From assembly GCA_034509495.1 (NCBI GenBank), contig CM067503.1, forward strand, positions 22,778,671 to 22,842,670: DNA of 64,000 nucleotides, read 5' to 3'. This document shows, one piece after another, positions 23,211 to 36,381 of the stretch; the stretch's first letter is position 1, and each line of letters starts with the position of its first letter. The notes below the pieces were generated by a model that saw only the letters and a program-made list of their open reading frames with translations, did no database searches and was not told the origin of the DNA. Source of the stretch: Acestrorhynchus altus. Lineage: Eukaryota > Chordata > Actinopteri > Characiformes > Acestrorhynchidae. A program made the translations under genes and the position numbers.

Positions 23211-26200
23211 ACTTTTATTTTGTAGAAGATGAGAACAGGAACTCTCTGTTGGCATTAGGAGCTGTGGAGCCACTTGCTCGCCTCATATCTCATGAAGACA
23301 AGACTGTTCGCAGAAAGGCTTTTATGGCTGTGGGAGTCATGGCCTCTAACAGTAAGTCACCTGAACTGTAAATTCAGCATAACATAGCAAAGTTGCAACG
23401 AGTGCCTGATTTAATGTGATTACTTCATTTAAAAAAGTAATTGATTCAGATTTAACTTTTGATGAATAAGCAGTGATTACTTGGCACTTTGCTCTCTCAG
23501 TGCATATTTTAAACTCTCCTACTGCATTCTGTTAGAAACAGAGCCTGGTGCACACGTTCTTTGTCACACTGTTTTTAATAGCATCACAGCTTCCTTTTTG
23601 TCTGAAAAAGTATTTGGAATCTTTCAACAGCTATGAATGGTTTGTTACAGTTCATTTACCTCAATTTGTTTGATTTGGTCCTTTTCCTCTCAAATAATTA
23701 TCTGACTTGTTGAAGAAAACATTAATTGCATGCAAAAGTTGTTCTCTAAATGTTTTAATATTAGAGAAGAATTACATCTAGCACTATGATCTGAGGATCG
23801 CATGTTTGGATTTCGGCAAATTCTGCTTGCCATCTGCAGTTGAAGTTCATGCTTGCTCTGGGTAGGTAGCTGAACTTCCAAATGCATTGGCTGCCCAGCA
23901 ATGATGCAATGGTGGCAGTTTGAAACGTGGCTGGCCTCACATGTATCAGAGGAAGCATGTGCTTGTCTCCACCCTCCTGATGTTGGGAGTATTGATGGTT
24001 GGTGTGACACACCAGATAAACCACCAGTGAGCCACCACACCATGTGGGCAATTGGGATTCAATTAGAAATATCGCTGACAACTGTATCTTCTTTTGATAC
24101 ACAGTATGAACAGTGATAAACAGATCATTTGATTGATGGTCCTCACAGACAGCCTAAAATAACTCAACACAGCCAACGTTTTACCCACATTTACACTATA
24201 TAGACAAAAGTATTGGGACACCTGCTCATTCATTGTTTCTTCTGAAATCAAGGGTATTACTTTAAAGACAAGGCTTTCTACTATATTTTAAATGTTGCTG
24301 TGTATGAGCAAAATTCTTTTTTGTCTGTATTGGATCAAAGCTAAAGTCCTATTGTTCTTTACATTTCCAGCAGAATAAAAGCAGAAAGTTTATGGTGGCT
24401 TAAATTTCTGTGCATTCCTAGAACCAAACCATGCAGTTAATTTTGGGTCCAGGCTTATAATTGATATTGACAGCTTCAAAATGATGCCTAGACTAATGGA
24501 TGTGATTAAACTAGAGTTAAGCTGTTGCATAATGTTTCATTATTTTGCCTCTGAGCAGATGATGTGAGAAGACGCATGATAAGACTCAATATCGTACCAT
24601 CAGTCATCAGCAAACTGTCATCAGAAGGTATAGCGCATTAACATATCATATTCTGTGCTGAATGTAACATGTAATGTGATTTTCTTTTTCACACATTTCT
24701 TTATGTAAAAAAACATGCTCTGTTTGTTCATTTTTGTGTTGTGTGTAGAGGATATTGTCGTCCAAGAATTTGCTACTCTGTGTTTGGCATCTCTTTCTGT
24801 GGACTTCACTTGCAAGGTCCAGATATTTGAACATGGTGGACTACAACCTCTTCTACGTCTTCTCTCCAGCTCAGATCCTGATGTGTTGAAGAATTCTGTG
24901 GAATGCATTTTTAATCTTGTTCAGGTAGGTCTGTGAGCTCGGTAGGTCACCTTGTAGCTACATTTACTGACTGAAACATCTACATTTGAGCATCGTTAGA
25001 CTAAAATTACATCTGTTCTCACCCTCCAAAAATAGTTTTTAATAGAAAGGGATCACCAAAGGACCACTGCTGACCAGATTAATTGGACTACTGCTCAATA
25101 TAATATCAAATATGTAATCAGTGGTGCTCCTACAATGATCTTCTTTATTGAAGAATGTGTGCAGTGTGCACTATCAAATCAGCTACAGTCTGTAACAACG
25201 CACCAACATTGTTAATGGTTCAAATCAAATGTGCATTAAGTAAAGATACAATGCAAATGGACCATGACTTTATACTAACAGCTGGATGTCAATCACACAA
25301 ATTATTTTCTGCACATTTAGGACCTGTCCATTCGAGTGACAGTGCATGGGTTAAAAGGACTGCCCCCTCTGCTCAATCTGCTGTGCTCAGAGTACCCCGT
25401 AATTCAGCGACTTGCTTTACACACTCTGGAAAGCATTACTACAGATGCTGAGACATGCACAGTCTTCAGAAAAGAGCAGGGATTCAACAAACTGCTGGAG
25501 ATCCTCACCACCAAAGTAAGCTCAGTACCAAGAGGCACCATCACAAAATAATCATGAGAGTGAAGATTATTCTGTTATTTGGAAATCATTGTACTCATGC
25601 CACCACCACTGTCCAGTATACGTTGTTACCTTATACTGTCATACAAAAATACAGTACTAGTATATCACAGGGAATTAGAATATTGTCCATTCATGATCAT
25701 AATTCATTTAAAGTGGTAAACTGTCATTTTTTTATTGATTACATGTAAAGTGTCTTGTTTTACATCATTTTTATTTTACTTTTGAAAGGTTTGGAAGAAA
25801 TCCAGCTTCTTAAATTATTAGAATATTTTGTTTCAAGTCAATTAGTGTTCAAACTATAAAGTCCTGAAATACATGTGATAAATATAATATATAGAGAGAG
25901 TTTGCCCCTTTGAATAAAATAATTAACAAAAATTAACATTATCACAATATTCTAATTTCCTGAGATGCAGCAGTATATATAACGGTCAGTAATCACGTAA
26001 GTCAGGGAGGTGACCAAGAACCCAATGGTCACTCTGACAGAGCTCCATTTCTGCAGCACTCCACCAGTCAGGCATGTATGGTAGAGTGACCAGATGGAAG
26101 CCAATCCTCAGTAAAAGGCACATGAAAGTAAAAGTAAAAGTCTTGGAGTTTGGAGTTTGCAGTTGGGACTCTCAGACCATGAGAAACAAAAAGATTGAAC

Positions 26201-29200
26201 TTGGACTGAATGCCAAGTGTCATATCTGGAGGAAACCAGGCACTGTTCATGGCCGAGCCAATACCATTACTCCAGTGAAGCATGATTTCAAACAAACTTT
26301 TCTCACTTTGTCATAGTATTGTATTGTGTACAGAATTTTAATGGAAAAATAAATTGAATCCATTTTGAAATTTGACCAATATAAAAAAAGTGAAGCGCTG
26401 TCAATACTTTCCGGATGCACTGTATATGCATTTTTTTTTACCTACATTATCCATAAATCTATTCGGAAACTAGAAACAAAAACATTTCTTTACTGGGTTT
26501 AAGGGTTGAAATTATATGAATTTTCACTGGACTGTCACCTTAATGTTAAATGAAAATGACGGTGTCTGCAAGTGAATTTGAGCAGACTTGCAGAATTGCT
26601 GTTAGCAGTGTTCTGACTTTGCTGGTCATTTTAAATTACCTTGTCACCTGAGATGCATCTCTTTTTTGGCAGGACTTCAGTGACCTGCATGCGGATGCTT
26701 TGAGGGTCATCTCCAACTGCCTGGAGGACACAGAGTCCCTGAAGCTTATACAGGAGAATGGAGGAGTTGAGAAACTGCTGCAGTTTGTTGTCACATCCAC
26801 TTCACCTGAAGTGCAGACGAACGCAGTTAAAGCCATTGCCAAAGTGGCAGAAAGCCGTATGTAGACAACTGTGTAATATACAGTATTTAGTGCTTAATAT
26901 ATCACGTAATAGTTTGGTTCCCAAATCTTTTAAATGTTATTTACATGAAATACTTATTTCACATTTACTGAGCCATGCTTGCTAAAACAGTTACTGTTAG
27001 AGGAGCATTAATCCATATTATGGCATGCTGAAGAATGGTGTCTGTGTAACTGATAGTCTTTTTGTTTTTACTAAGAAAATATTGTGATGATTGTTTTTAG
27101 ACATTGTCCTGACCTATAAATTGGGGATTCTTCCAGTCATTCCTTGCTCACTGAGCCACAAGAATAAGCTTAGTGAGGTAGCACTACAGATCCTGTTGGA
27201 TCAGTTGTTCAGTGATCAGCAGTCTTTTGCTCATGTACTGTTTTGTGTTTTGTTGTTTAGGTGAGAACAGAAAGATCCTATGTGAACTAGATGTTGAAAA
27301 GGCCCTAATCAACTTGCTTGCCATGGCGAACAGTGGCGTTTACATTGCGGTTTGCCAGGCGGTGGCAGTAATGTGCAAAAACCCGAGCAGCAAGGACACT
27401 TTCAGACAACTCGGTAATTTTCAGATTTTAATTTTCTGTCATTGCCAGTAGAGTATTTCTGCTTAATTCAGTGTGTTAATCACACTATCTTTGAATTAAT
27501 TATTAATTTAATTCAAAATTATTATCTTGTAACTACTGCACATCTAACTACTAGCACTGCACAATATGCTCAGAATAAGACTGCGTTTATGTTGCGAAAT
27601 TGTAAAATTGCAGTATCCTTTATAGTATTTTTAACACTGGGGGTGTTGCAATATAAAAAAGCCGGTAAAAATTAGTCTTTAAATTACAATAAGATAGTTT
27701 TACACAATTATTATATATTATATATTGTCCAATAAACATGCTTTTATTTAATGAGACTGGAGCTGAAAGTAAGGAGAATTGTGGCGCATGACCTGATTGC
27801 ACTGTCGTTGGGTGTTGATTGCTGGCATTTGTTGGCGTTTATGCATTGTGACAACACAATGCATTGTTACACCAACATTTAAAATATGTTGTTGAATTCT
27901 GAATGGCACATGGTTAAATATGGGGTTATTTGATTAATAAAGTAATTCAGAACTGAATTAAACTACAATTTATAATGTTGGGTTATAAGGCTTTTTATGA
28001 GTTATCAAAAAGTTTAATTCATAGTTTTCTCTGCAGAGATGCACCTTCAGTTGCTTGCTCCTTGTTTGTGGTTCTTTCAGTATTTAGTAAGTTGGGTTGA
28101 GGTTGATGTCAGGTGACTGGCCTTTAAGTACATTCCATTTGTTTGCCATAAAAAAAGCCCTTGAGTTGCTTTTGAAATCACTTTCCATCTGTGCCACCAT
28201 CCTGTCAGTTTTGTAGCACTTATGCTTCATTAATAAACACCAGTTACATGGTGACCATACATTACTAGGCAACAACAGTGGTCTACAACATGTTTAGCAG
28301 GTAATGTATTCTTCAGATTATGATCCCTTCTGTCCATAATCCTTTTTTCATTTGACTAAAGAATCATTTTGTTTCAGAACTCAGAGTAGCTTTTTTTAAA
28401 ATATATTTTCAGTCTGACCTTTCAAGCCTAATTATGGCTTGTCATAAATTAATGACAGGCTATACTTCACCACGAAAGCTATCCAGTAACTTTTGAGCTT
28501 GTGAAAATGGAGGGATTATAGAAATTACTGTAATTCCTATATGCATAATTCGTATAGTTAACGTGTACAAAATAATAAAAATACTTATATTAAAAATAAA
28601 TAAATAAATAAATAAATGTCCAAATATTTAAGGCTCTGACCATATTGTACAATCCTGGTATCTGCTGTGAAACTAATGTCTAAATTATGTAGTTATGAGG
28701 GTAAAGAATTGAAGCATTGACCTTCCAAACCTTCCCAGTCTTATTTCTGTTGTGTTAGTTATGACTGACTGTTGTGTTGGTTGCCACTCATTATATGATG
28801 CCATAGTAAATGGTTAAAGAATGATGAAGGTATGTGTTTTTGTATTACAGATGGAATTAGACCTATAGTGAAGCTGCTGAAAAATGATGAAAATGAGGTA
28901 AAAGAGGCTGCAGCTCAGGCCTTGTCCAGCCTAACTGATGGCAGTCAGCTAAACGCATAGTGAGTCAATCATACGCTCACTGACAATACATACTCTGTCA
29001 CTTTCAAATGAACTGGTTTAGACACTTCCTCTTACTCTGCCTCTTTGCATGGATTATGACAACCTATTGTCCATAAACATGGACAGCAGCAGTGTTTGGT
29101 AACGTAGTGCTCCTTGTTCACTCTCAGTGCCGTTTCTGAAGCAGAAGGAGAAGAGCTTCTTGTGCGGCTCCTGCAGAACAGCTGTTCTGGGGCAATCGTG

Positions 29201-31488
29201 CTTGCAGCGGCTGTCCTGATCAACATGGCGTCCCAAGAGACCCTGCGTTGCAGAATCCTCACCCATGAAGTCATACAGGCGCTGCTGGAGCTTCTGCGAT
29301 CTACCGACAAACATATAGTCATCAGTGCCACCCAGGCTGTGGCTGCACTGGCCTGTGATGCAGATGGCAGAGCTAAGGTAGTGGCTACTAGAATCATATT
29401 TGAATCAACTTCAGGAAATCAGGCTTAAAGTTCTAAAGGTTAAGACATACACGTATGAATGTACTGTAAATATACAAACATATGTACAACAAAGGGGCTC
29501 TCATAAGAATAAGAAAGTAAACAAATAAACTTGTGGTAACACCAGTCTATAAAAGGCATGTGCATAATGGTCTCGCATGTTCGTGGATCCTCACTCAATG
29601 CTGCCAAACCTTCTTATTTAGAAGAGAATTTTACGAGTTTATTTGTTGGGAGTAGGATTTTCTTGTTTTTGCTATTTTACTTGCTTAATATAAATCACAG
29701 TTCAGAAAACCATATTAAACCTGTTGCAGAAATTCAGAAATCATATGTCTCTATCATACTAATATTGTAAAAATATTTAAGAGGAAGATGTAAAAATTAA
29801 CTGATATCCATAATGAAGTTCAAATAAAACTATTACTCAGAAAACACATTCAGTTATGCAGTTACACAAGTGATAGAAAAACAGGTACAGTATATTAATA
29901 TACATGCTTTATTCAACAGCTGAACCACAGAATGTTTTTTGTTCATTTGCAGCTGAGAGATGCGACAGGTCTGCCACTGCTGGTCAAACTGCTGAAATCA
30001 AAGAACACTGAAATCTGTCAGAATGCATGCTGGGCAGTCAGTGTGTGTGCAAACGATGAACCAACTTCCACAGAGATGTGCAAATTAGGGTGAGGTCATA
30101 TTTAATATCCAGCATTTAACATTCATAGAATTCATTTTACATTCATAATCATATTAATATTCTGCCCTAAGTAAGCAGTTTTGTCTATTTGCATGCTCAC
30201 AATTTCAGACCATGTCAGCTTTTGCTGGTGCAACTGCTGGCAAACAGCAGGTCTTAAATGCTGCATGTTCAGATAGCATCACTGACTAATATTCATCTAA
30301 TATGTAACAGACTCAATATTTTATATGCCTAAAAGTATGGGGACAGCCATGTGAACCAGAAAATTAATTACTTCTACTAATTTAAGATGCACCATTGCTG
30401 ACACAGGTGTTCAGTTATTGCATTTTAGCGGTAATAAAAAGAAATGACTATCTATAAACCTTAGAAAATATAGTGAATCATAAATGCTACTGTTGGAAGC
30501 CAAACCACATTGCTAAACAAAAAGATGTAATGTTCAAGAACAACCAACAGATGGTGCTGACGTTCATGTATTAGACATTTGTAGGACAGTGCAGTTCTGC
30601 CTGATTATATGGATATTATGTTTAGTTTTTTGTTTGTTTATTTAATTGTGCCACTGTTTCCTTTTGTTTATCATTCATTCCTTTAATGATCATGACTTGA
30701 ACATTGCAGGGCTTTGGAGATCCTCCAGGAGATGAACTGCTCATTGAACTTCAGAAATAAGTTCAGTGAGGTAGCACTGCAGAGACTGCTGGATAACAAC
30801 CTTTCAATAAAATACAGCGTGACAGGACGCCTCTCGCACACTGATATCACTGCCGATGGCTTCTATGACCCAGGACAGGTTAATAAAATACCATTGCAGA
30901 TGAACTTCTGGTGATCTATACTGTAACATGTCAAGCTCTTTTCTCTTACTTGCTCTCTCTGCTTGCAGGCCAAAATGGGTCACAGCATTCCTGCCCTGGA
31001 AGATATAGCCAAGCAGGTTATCAACCAGCGTCGAGCCACAATTGCAGTTAATGGAAATGCCCAGGATCAGTATGTCAAAGTCAAGGGTTTTGTGGGAATA
31101 AATACACAATTATTCAGCACAGCAGTCATCTTTAAACAACCAATAGCTAATAGGAGCTCACATAGTTCACATTGTAATAATAGCTCACACCATCTACGTT
31201 GTGAGGTATATAGCTCCAGTGCAATGTAAAGAAACAAACTTGTCAAACTTGACACCAAATATGAAAGCTACATAATTTCTAAATAATATAATATATGTAT
31301 ATATAGTTCAAATGTATTCAGGTTTGGCTTTCAGGTTCCTTGCTTTCAGCAGCAACTCTAATGATATGTTTTATTTATTTATTTGTTTATTATTTATTTA
31401 TTGAATAAATGTAAATAATAATAATTAATCACTGGCCAATATCTTACCAGTGATATTTTATTTTTCCCCTAATGCATCCCCCTCTATA

Positions 31489-31540
<52 letters not shown>

Positions 31541-34500
31541 CATAAATCTGGATGAACAGACCAATGTAAAATTACTGTTAATTGTTTTTAAGTTAAGAGC
31601 ATTTTTGACTTAAGCGTCCATTTTAGAGATACTTGTTTTTTCAGTGGAGAGCAACAATATCTATGTCAGTTAGTTTTTGAGACATCACAAAAAGAATGGA
31701 TGTCTTGGCCTGAGAAGTGAATTTTGAAACTTTTGTAGTATTTCATATATATCAGACACATTTTCTATGATACGGTTTCTTAAAAATCAAATTAAATCAA
31801 TTCATCACTTTTTTTCTTTAGTTTAACATAGTTTAGCTGCTAATTTCTTTGTGGATGTAGTCATTTTTGCTCTGAAGTGCTTCTCTCCTCTTTACTCTTA
31901 AAGTTGTTGTTTTGCACTGTGAAATTGATCTTTTCAGTGCTGACCAAGTTCACTTTAAAAGGAAAGTGGGCTCCTTTGTGTTTGGTAAAGGCTTTCACAA
32001 TGAGGTCTTAAAACTCCACATTGATCTGCCACCACTGGTGCACACTATCACTGGAATATTAAACTCTCCTGAGTTACGTAATAGAGGCCACAGAGCAATA
32101 ATTCACTCTCTTGCCAGTAAAGCATGTGAATGTCTCTGCAGCGTGTCTCCATGGAGTTTGTTGTGTGTGTTCTGGTTCAGTGATTACGAGGTTGGCACTG
32201 CCATCTTAATTAGCTTTTCCCTAAAAGGTCCACTTAAAAAGAGTGTGAATGCAAACATGCACTTACTCACACTTTGAAGCAAACAACTGGCCACTAATGT
32301 TCAAAAATTTGACTAAATTATGACTACACTCATATACAGTGCAAACGGAAAGTATTCACTTCATATGCACTTCACTTTTTGCACATTTTATGTTACAGCA
32401 TTATTCCAAAATGGATTCAATTTATTTTTTTTGTCAAAATTCTACACATAACACCCCACAATGATGACATGAGTAAATCTGTTTGAAATCTTTCTAATAA
32501 TATAATATAATGTACAGAAGTGTTCACAGCCTTTGCTCAATACTTTGTTGAAGCACCTTAGGCAGCAATTACAGCCTCAAGTCTTTCTGAGTATGATGCT
32601 AAAAGCTCAGCACGCCTGTTTTTGGGAAGTTTCTCCCATTCCTCTTGGCAAAACCTTTCAAGCTTCATTAGAGTGGATGGGGAGCATTGGTGCACAGCAA
32701 CTGTTTGATGTTCAGAGATGTTCAGTCATGTTCAAGTCTGGGCTCTGGCTGGGCCACTCAAGGACATTCACAGAGTTGTCCCGAAGCCATTCCTTTCTTA
32801 TCTTGGCTGTGTGCTTAGGGGTCGTTGTCATGTTGGAAGATAAACCTTCATACTGCAAAAATCGTTGTCCTTCTGGAAGGTTCCCCTCTCCACTTACAGA
32901 TGAAGCAGGCCACTCTACTCACTGGGACCTTCAATGCAACAGAATTTTCTTTGTGTACCCTTCCCCAGATCTGTGTCTCAATACACTGTCTACTACAGGA
33001 CCTTATATAAAGCGGTGTGTGCCTTTCCAAATCAAGTCCAATCAACTGAATTTACCACAGGTGTCCAATCAAGCTGTAGAAACATCTGAAGGATGATCAG
33101 TGAAAACAAGATGCACCTCTTGACACCTTTTGAGTGTCATGGCTAAGGCTGTGAATTGTGTTTCTATTTTTAATAAATAATAAATGTAATCAATTATTTT
33201 TAAACAAACTTTGCTCACTTTGTCATCATGGGGTACTGTGTGTAGAATTGTTCATGGAAAATTAATGCATTTTGGAATAAACAACAAAATGTTCAAAAAG
33301 TGAAGCGCTGTGGATACTTTTCGGATGCACAGTAGGTGCATAATTGACTAATGAGACTTGAACTGGGAGGTTATAGATCATTATTAATACATGCCTGATG
33401 CGTTCTTTGCACATTATATTCCTATTTTTCACAAAATAACAAAGTTTGAACTATTTCAATGTAAAAGATATTCTTCCAGCTTGATCCAGTTGACTGTATA
33501 CAGATGTAGTAAACAGCCTACCATTCCATTAAATATCCATCTGTGCAGATCAATCATTATCAGCTTTTGAGTTAGTAGGTACAGTAACCATACAGCAGAC
33601 CAAAAACACAGCACATTCTCATTGCTGGTGCTAAAGTGGCATCATTATTATTCAGGTGAAGAATGAGAAATTAGACCATCATAAGAAAACTCTAAACCTA
33701 TGCTTGCATTGTGTTTGCAGGGTGACTGCCGAGGCACCAGAGGACAGACAGCAGGAAAGTCTAGCAGAGTCTCGAACTTCATCTGTGCCGGGGAGCAAAG
33801 GAAGCAATAAAACAAGGTGTGTAAATGTGTGTCACTTTAGACTGTATTGCACAGTGATAATCTTAATAGAACACTGATTCCCTTGATGTTATTTTAATGC
33901 AATACTTTATCATCCTAAAGTGCATAAAACAAACTTTCATTTGTCTTGATAGTATGTAGTGTTAATGCTTCTGGATGCTTGAAAATTCAGTGATATTGAT
34001 TTTGTGGATGATGGGTACAAAAATGTTTTTATGTTTCATGAGAGTATTTTAAGATATTCTCTATATTCTTCTCCTGAGGAGAGGAATATAGAGGGAGTTT
34101 ATAGGGGGTTTATAGGGGGTTTGTCACTGATGAGTTTAAGGCTCTTGTGGTTTGTCATTTATGGGACCATTTTAAAAGGGGTTATATAGAGCAACAAAAT
34201 AGTCCCACTATTGAATCAAAGAACTCTTTTTGCTTAGAGTGTATACCCATAACTTGTCTTAGAATAAAGACGTTAAAATAACCTTTGTCTCATTGACTTT
34301 CGGAAAATAAGTTTAACATTTACATTTTTAAATGTACATTCAAACATTAAGGTGCTACAAACGGTTATTTTTTCAAATCATTGTGTAATTAGTGATGTTT
34401 TTCTCACCGATTTTTCATCTTTTTCGAATCCTTCACTTATTTTCAGTAAAATGAAGAGCAGAGTTAATCAAGAGGAAGAGAAACAGAAAGATGAGGATGA

Positions 34501-35506
34501 GAGTAAACCTGCAGCATCAGTGGAAAAGCCATGGACTTTGCCATATGATGTTGCCTTCATCAGCCTGATTGCAGAGGCAGTTAAGTTAAATATTGAAGAG
34601 GCTGAGATCTACACATCTTTGGCTAAGTGAGTGTCCATTTTAAAGATTTGAAAGACGGACTTCAAAGTCTGATTGTACCCAAGAATTTCTTACTCTTACA
34701 CTCGAGTCTAAAGAACTAATATTCATAATTCATAGATTTTATCTTTCATTTTGATTTTTTTTTTTCTTTCATTTTTCATTTTATTATAAAGTTATATCTT
34801 TATTTGTGTCTTTTGATCAGTGCTCAGTGCAGTTTAGGGAGAGTCTAATCAGTTAAAAATCCATGGTGGGCAGAGAAAGTAAGAAGATAGCTGAATAGAA
34901 ACACCTGTGGCTGTGGGCTAGCATTCAAATTGATCAACGTATTATTCTGTTCTAGCTACATAGCTAGTAATACTGAATTATGGTATGTGATAAATGTTCT
35001 CTGCAGGTTGGTGTGTGATGCAATGGGAGGACCAGTGGATATTGAGAAACTGTATGACTTGCCTTGGGAACTTCATGTGAGTGAGCTGAAGGTTGAACTG
35101 CAGTCCAACATCATCCCCATTGGAATGATCAAAAAAGGCACTTACTACCACCGTGCCCTTCTTTTCAAGGTAATAATCCAGTTCTCTATCCTATTCTTAC
35201 TACATTGATCCAACAATCAGATTTACACCGTCCCCTTTTAATGTTAAGGGGCTGTTGCTTTATGTGCACCAGTCAGATTTTTTCTTTGTTGGCTGTGCTC
35301 TGCAGGCTCTGGCAGACCGGATTGGAGTGAAGTGTAGTTTGGTGAGAGGAGACTATAATCATGCTTGGAATGAGGTTCTGCTCAGCAGCCCAAGTAAAAC
35401 TGGATTCTACCCCCATCCCCAGTGTTATATTATAGACCTCATGCACAAACCAGGCAACCTTATGAAGTGTGGCACACCTGCTGCTATACAATACCAAACA
35501 ATCTGA
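20910..35506 (+). CDS. armc3: Armadillo repeat-containing protein 3 (17 coding exons, complete)
   Basis: Coding exons: 20910-20957, 22937-23060, 23226-23351, 24559-24627, 24749-24924, 25321-25515, 26673-26856, 27261-27413, 28851-28959, 29128-29377, 29953-30089, 30710-30878, 30969-31069, 33721-33816, 34447-34626, 35007-35169, 35306-35506. All introns are GT-AG; the sum is 2,481 nt, 826 aa plus stop (human about 872). The start MGKKAKKEAVPPPKEA matches the family N-terminus. Residues about 20-560 are tandem armadillo repeats (HGGLQPLLRLLSSSDPDVLK; GIRPIVKLLKNDENEVKEAA). Residues about 566-665 form a variable charged linker. About 666-826 is the C-terminal EDR1-like domain, with LPWELHVSELKVELQSNIIP and ADRIGVKCSLVRGDYNHAWN. 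In mammals ARMC3 is mainly testis/ciliated-cell and needed for sperm flagella. The donor after exon 2 (AAAG/GTTACC) is weak. An X-box lies just upstream. Confidence 0.95.
21165..22545. repeat. 40-base minisatellite, about 34 copies, in armc3 intron 1
   Basis: Each 40-base unit is two related 20-base halves, one carrying TTATCTCATAATTAAG and one carrying AGTATCTCATTAATAT, so the array is a dimerised 20-base repeat. Units differ at a few recurrent sites (ATAATTAAG or ATGATTAAG or ATAATCGAG; ACTCAG or GCTTAT). Copies become irregular after about 22,150. It occupies about 70% of the intron between exons 1 and 2. Divergence is low in the centre, suggesting ongoing homogenisation. Confidence 0.95.
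23158..23207. repeat. (TG)n microsatellite in armc3 intron 2
   Basis: About 25 TG units ending only 18 bases before exon 3. The run abuts the acceptor (TTTTACTTTTATTTTGTAG) and may influence splicing. Confidence 0.95.
25655..25977. mobile_element. Tc1-related MITE in armc3 intron 6
   Basis: The left end ATCACAGGGAATTAGAATAT and the right end ATATTCTAATTTCCTGAGAT are inverted copies. The interior is AT-rich with no coding. The terminal text resembles CTCAGAAAATTACAATATTG inside the Tc1 element near 15,540, suggesting a related family. Confidence 0.6.
25979..26424 (+). mobile_element. Tc1-type element (family A), 5'-truncated, in armc3 intron 6
   Basis: Transposase traces in plus orientation (GGTGACCAAGAACCCAATGG, then GAGTTTGCAGTTGGGACTCT and CATATCTGGAGGAAACCAGG) lead to the right end TACTTTCCGGATGCACTGTA. 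Frame is broken. Same family as 7,548, 17,963 and 32,337. Confidence 0.75.
27101..27264 (+). other. armc3: Exon-like sequence in armc3 intron 7 (possible cassette or alternative last exon)
   Basis: A strong acceptor (TTGTTTTTAG) precedes 27,101. Joined to the exon 7 donor (phase 1), the frame stays open for 53 further codons to a TGA at 27,262. The product reads YKLGILPVIPCSLSHKNKL, then SEVALQILLDQ, clearly related to the exon 11/12 junction of the same gene (KLGALEILQEMNCSLNFRNK, then FSEVALQRLLD). The DNA around AGTGAGGTAGCACT is identical in both places. If the internal donor GTGAGG at 27,173 is used, a 72-base exon results (27,101-27,172), which is symmetric phase 1-1 and would splice in frame into exon 8. 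Human ARMC3 has no counterpart I know of here, so it is not in the main model. Confidence 0.45.
31492..31533. repeat. (TA)n microsatellite in armc3 intron 13
   Basis: About 20 TA units followed by a short CACACA run. Confidence 0.95.
32337..33332 (-). mobile_element. Tc1-type element (family A) with both ends, in armc3 intron 13
   Basis: Left end CAGTGCAAACGGAAAGTATT and right end TACTTTTCGGATGCACAG are terminal inverted repeats with TA at each side (32,335-32,336 and 33,333-33,334). The long terminal repeats extend about 200 bases (ACTTTTTGCACATTTTATG; CATTTTGGAATAAACAAC). The interior is antisense to a Tc1 transposase (CTCTGGCTGGGCCACTCAAG) but is much shorter than the usual 1.5-1.6 kb and has a central deletion near 32,870. 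It is the most complete of four copies in the window. The plus-strand open frame at 32,533-33,096 is not a gene. Confidence 0.88.
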
Positions 35507-35552
35507 GACAACAAATCTAATAGCTCAGTTACAGGTATTTATGTATTTACAG

Positions 35553-35558
35553 AATAAA
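35553..35558 (+). terminator. armc3: armc3 polyadenylation signal
   Basis: AATAAA, 47 bases after the armc3 stop codon. A very short 3' leader is implied. Confidence 0.6.
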
Positions 35559-35579
35559 TCATGTAAAATCAGAAACTAT

Positions 35580-35960
35580 GCATTCTTTATTGTTGTACAC
35601 CCACCACCCACAGTGGTTGAATCCATCAATGCAAAGTAGACCAAGACCACCCGTCAATGCAACTATGTTCCATTAGAGATTTATGGTGGTAGTACAAGGG
35701 TGTTAGGCATAATGGTATTGCTGGGTTTTGCACACATGAGTGTTGCTGCTAGGTTTAAAATGGGTCCACCACCCAAAACAACCAGCCAACATCTGCTCTG
35801 TGGTCAGAAACTAATCACTGATGAAAGGCTACTGAAACTGTGGATCTACAGTCTGGGCTGCAGTCTTTCACTGTGCAACAGCCAGATGGAGCTACAATGT
35901 AGAGGTTTTTGCTGTGTTGGAAATGGACAGTAAGCCATATTATATCTGATCTACATTAGC
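35580..35960. repeat. Interspersed repeat between armc3 and msrb2
   Basis: Contains GTCCACCACCCAAAACAACC and AACATCTGCTCTGTGGTCAG, text that recurs across fish genomes. It belongs to a dispersed family that also seems represented at 63,840-64,000 (CCAGCAGTGACACTGAGG). The open frame at 35,700-35,933 inside it is not a gene. Confidence 0.5.
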
Positions 35961-36381
35961 GCTGTAGTAAAACTGACCAACAGTCTCTCAGTGTTCACCT
36001 TGAGGATGTATAAGGAAGGTGGTCCTTTAAAGTATAAAGTGTAAGAGGAAACATACAGATTCCAGATCTGTGGCACCTACATCAATAAGCAAAAAGATAA
36101 GATAAAAGTTAACAATGACTGCATGTTGTCAATTATTAATGACAGTGACTGCTACAACATGCCAGAACAGCTCACATTACTGCATGTTCATGTTGTTGGT
36201 TTTCGTTAACTTTGACCCACACTATCAGCGCTAAGAAGGCTTTTGAGCTCTCGCGTAGGTTGTAGAGCGAGGGAGGGCATGTGGAATAAGTAGCAGTAAA
36301 AATACTCTGTGCAGAGGCTGCACAGTTCAGTCACCAAGCTTTAATTTAGTAGGAGGGGTGAAGCTGAATTCCTCCTGCAGG

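Noticed and set aside
32533..33096. 187-residue plus-strand open frame
   Set aside because: It is antisense to a decayed Tc1 transposase within clear terminal repeats, and its text matches the transposon at 17,963.
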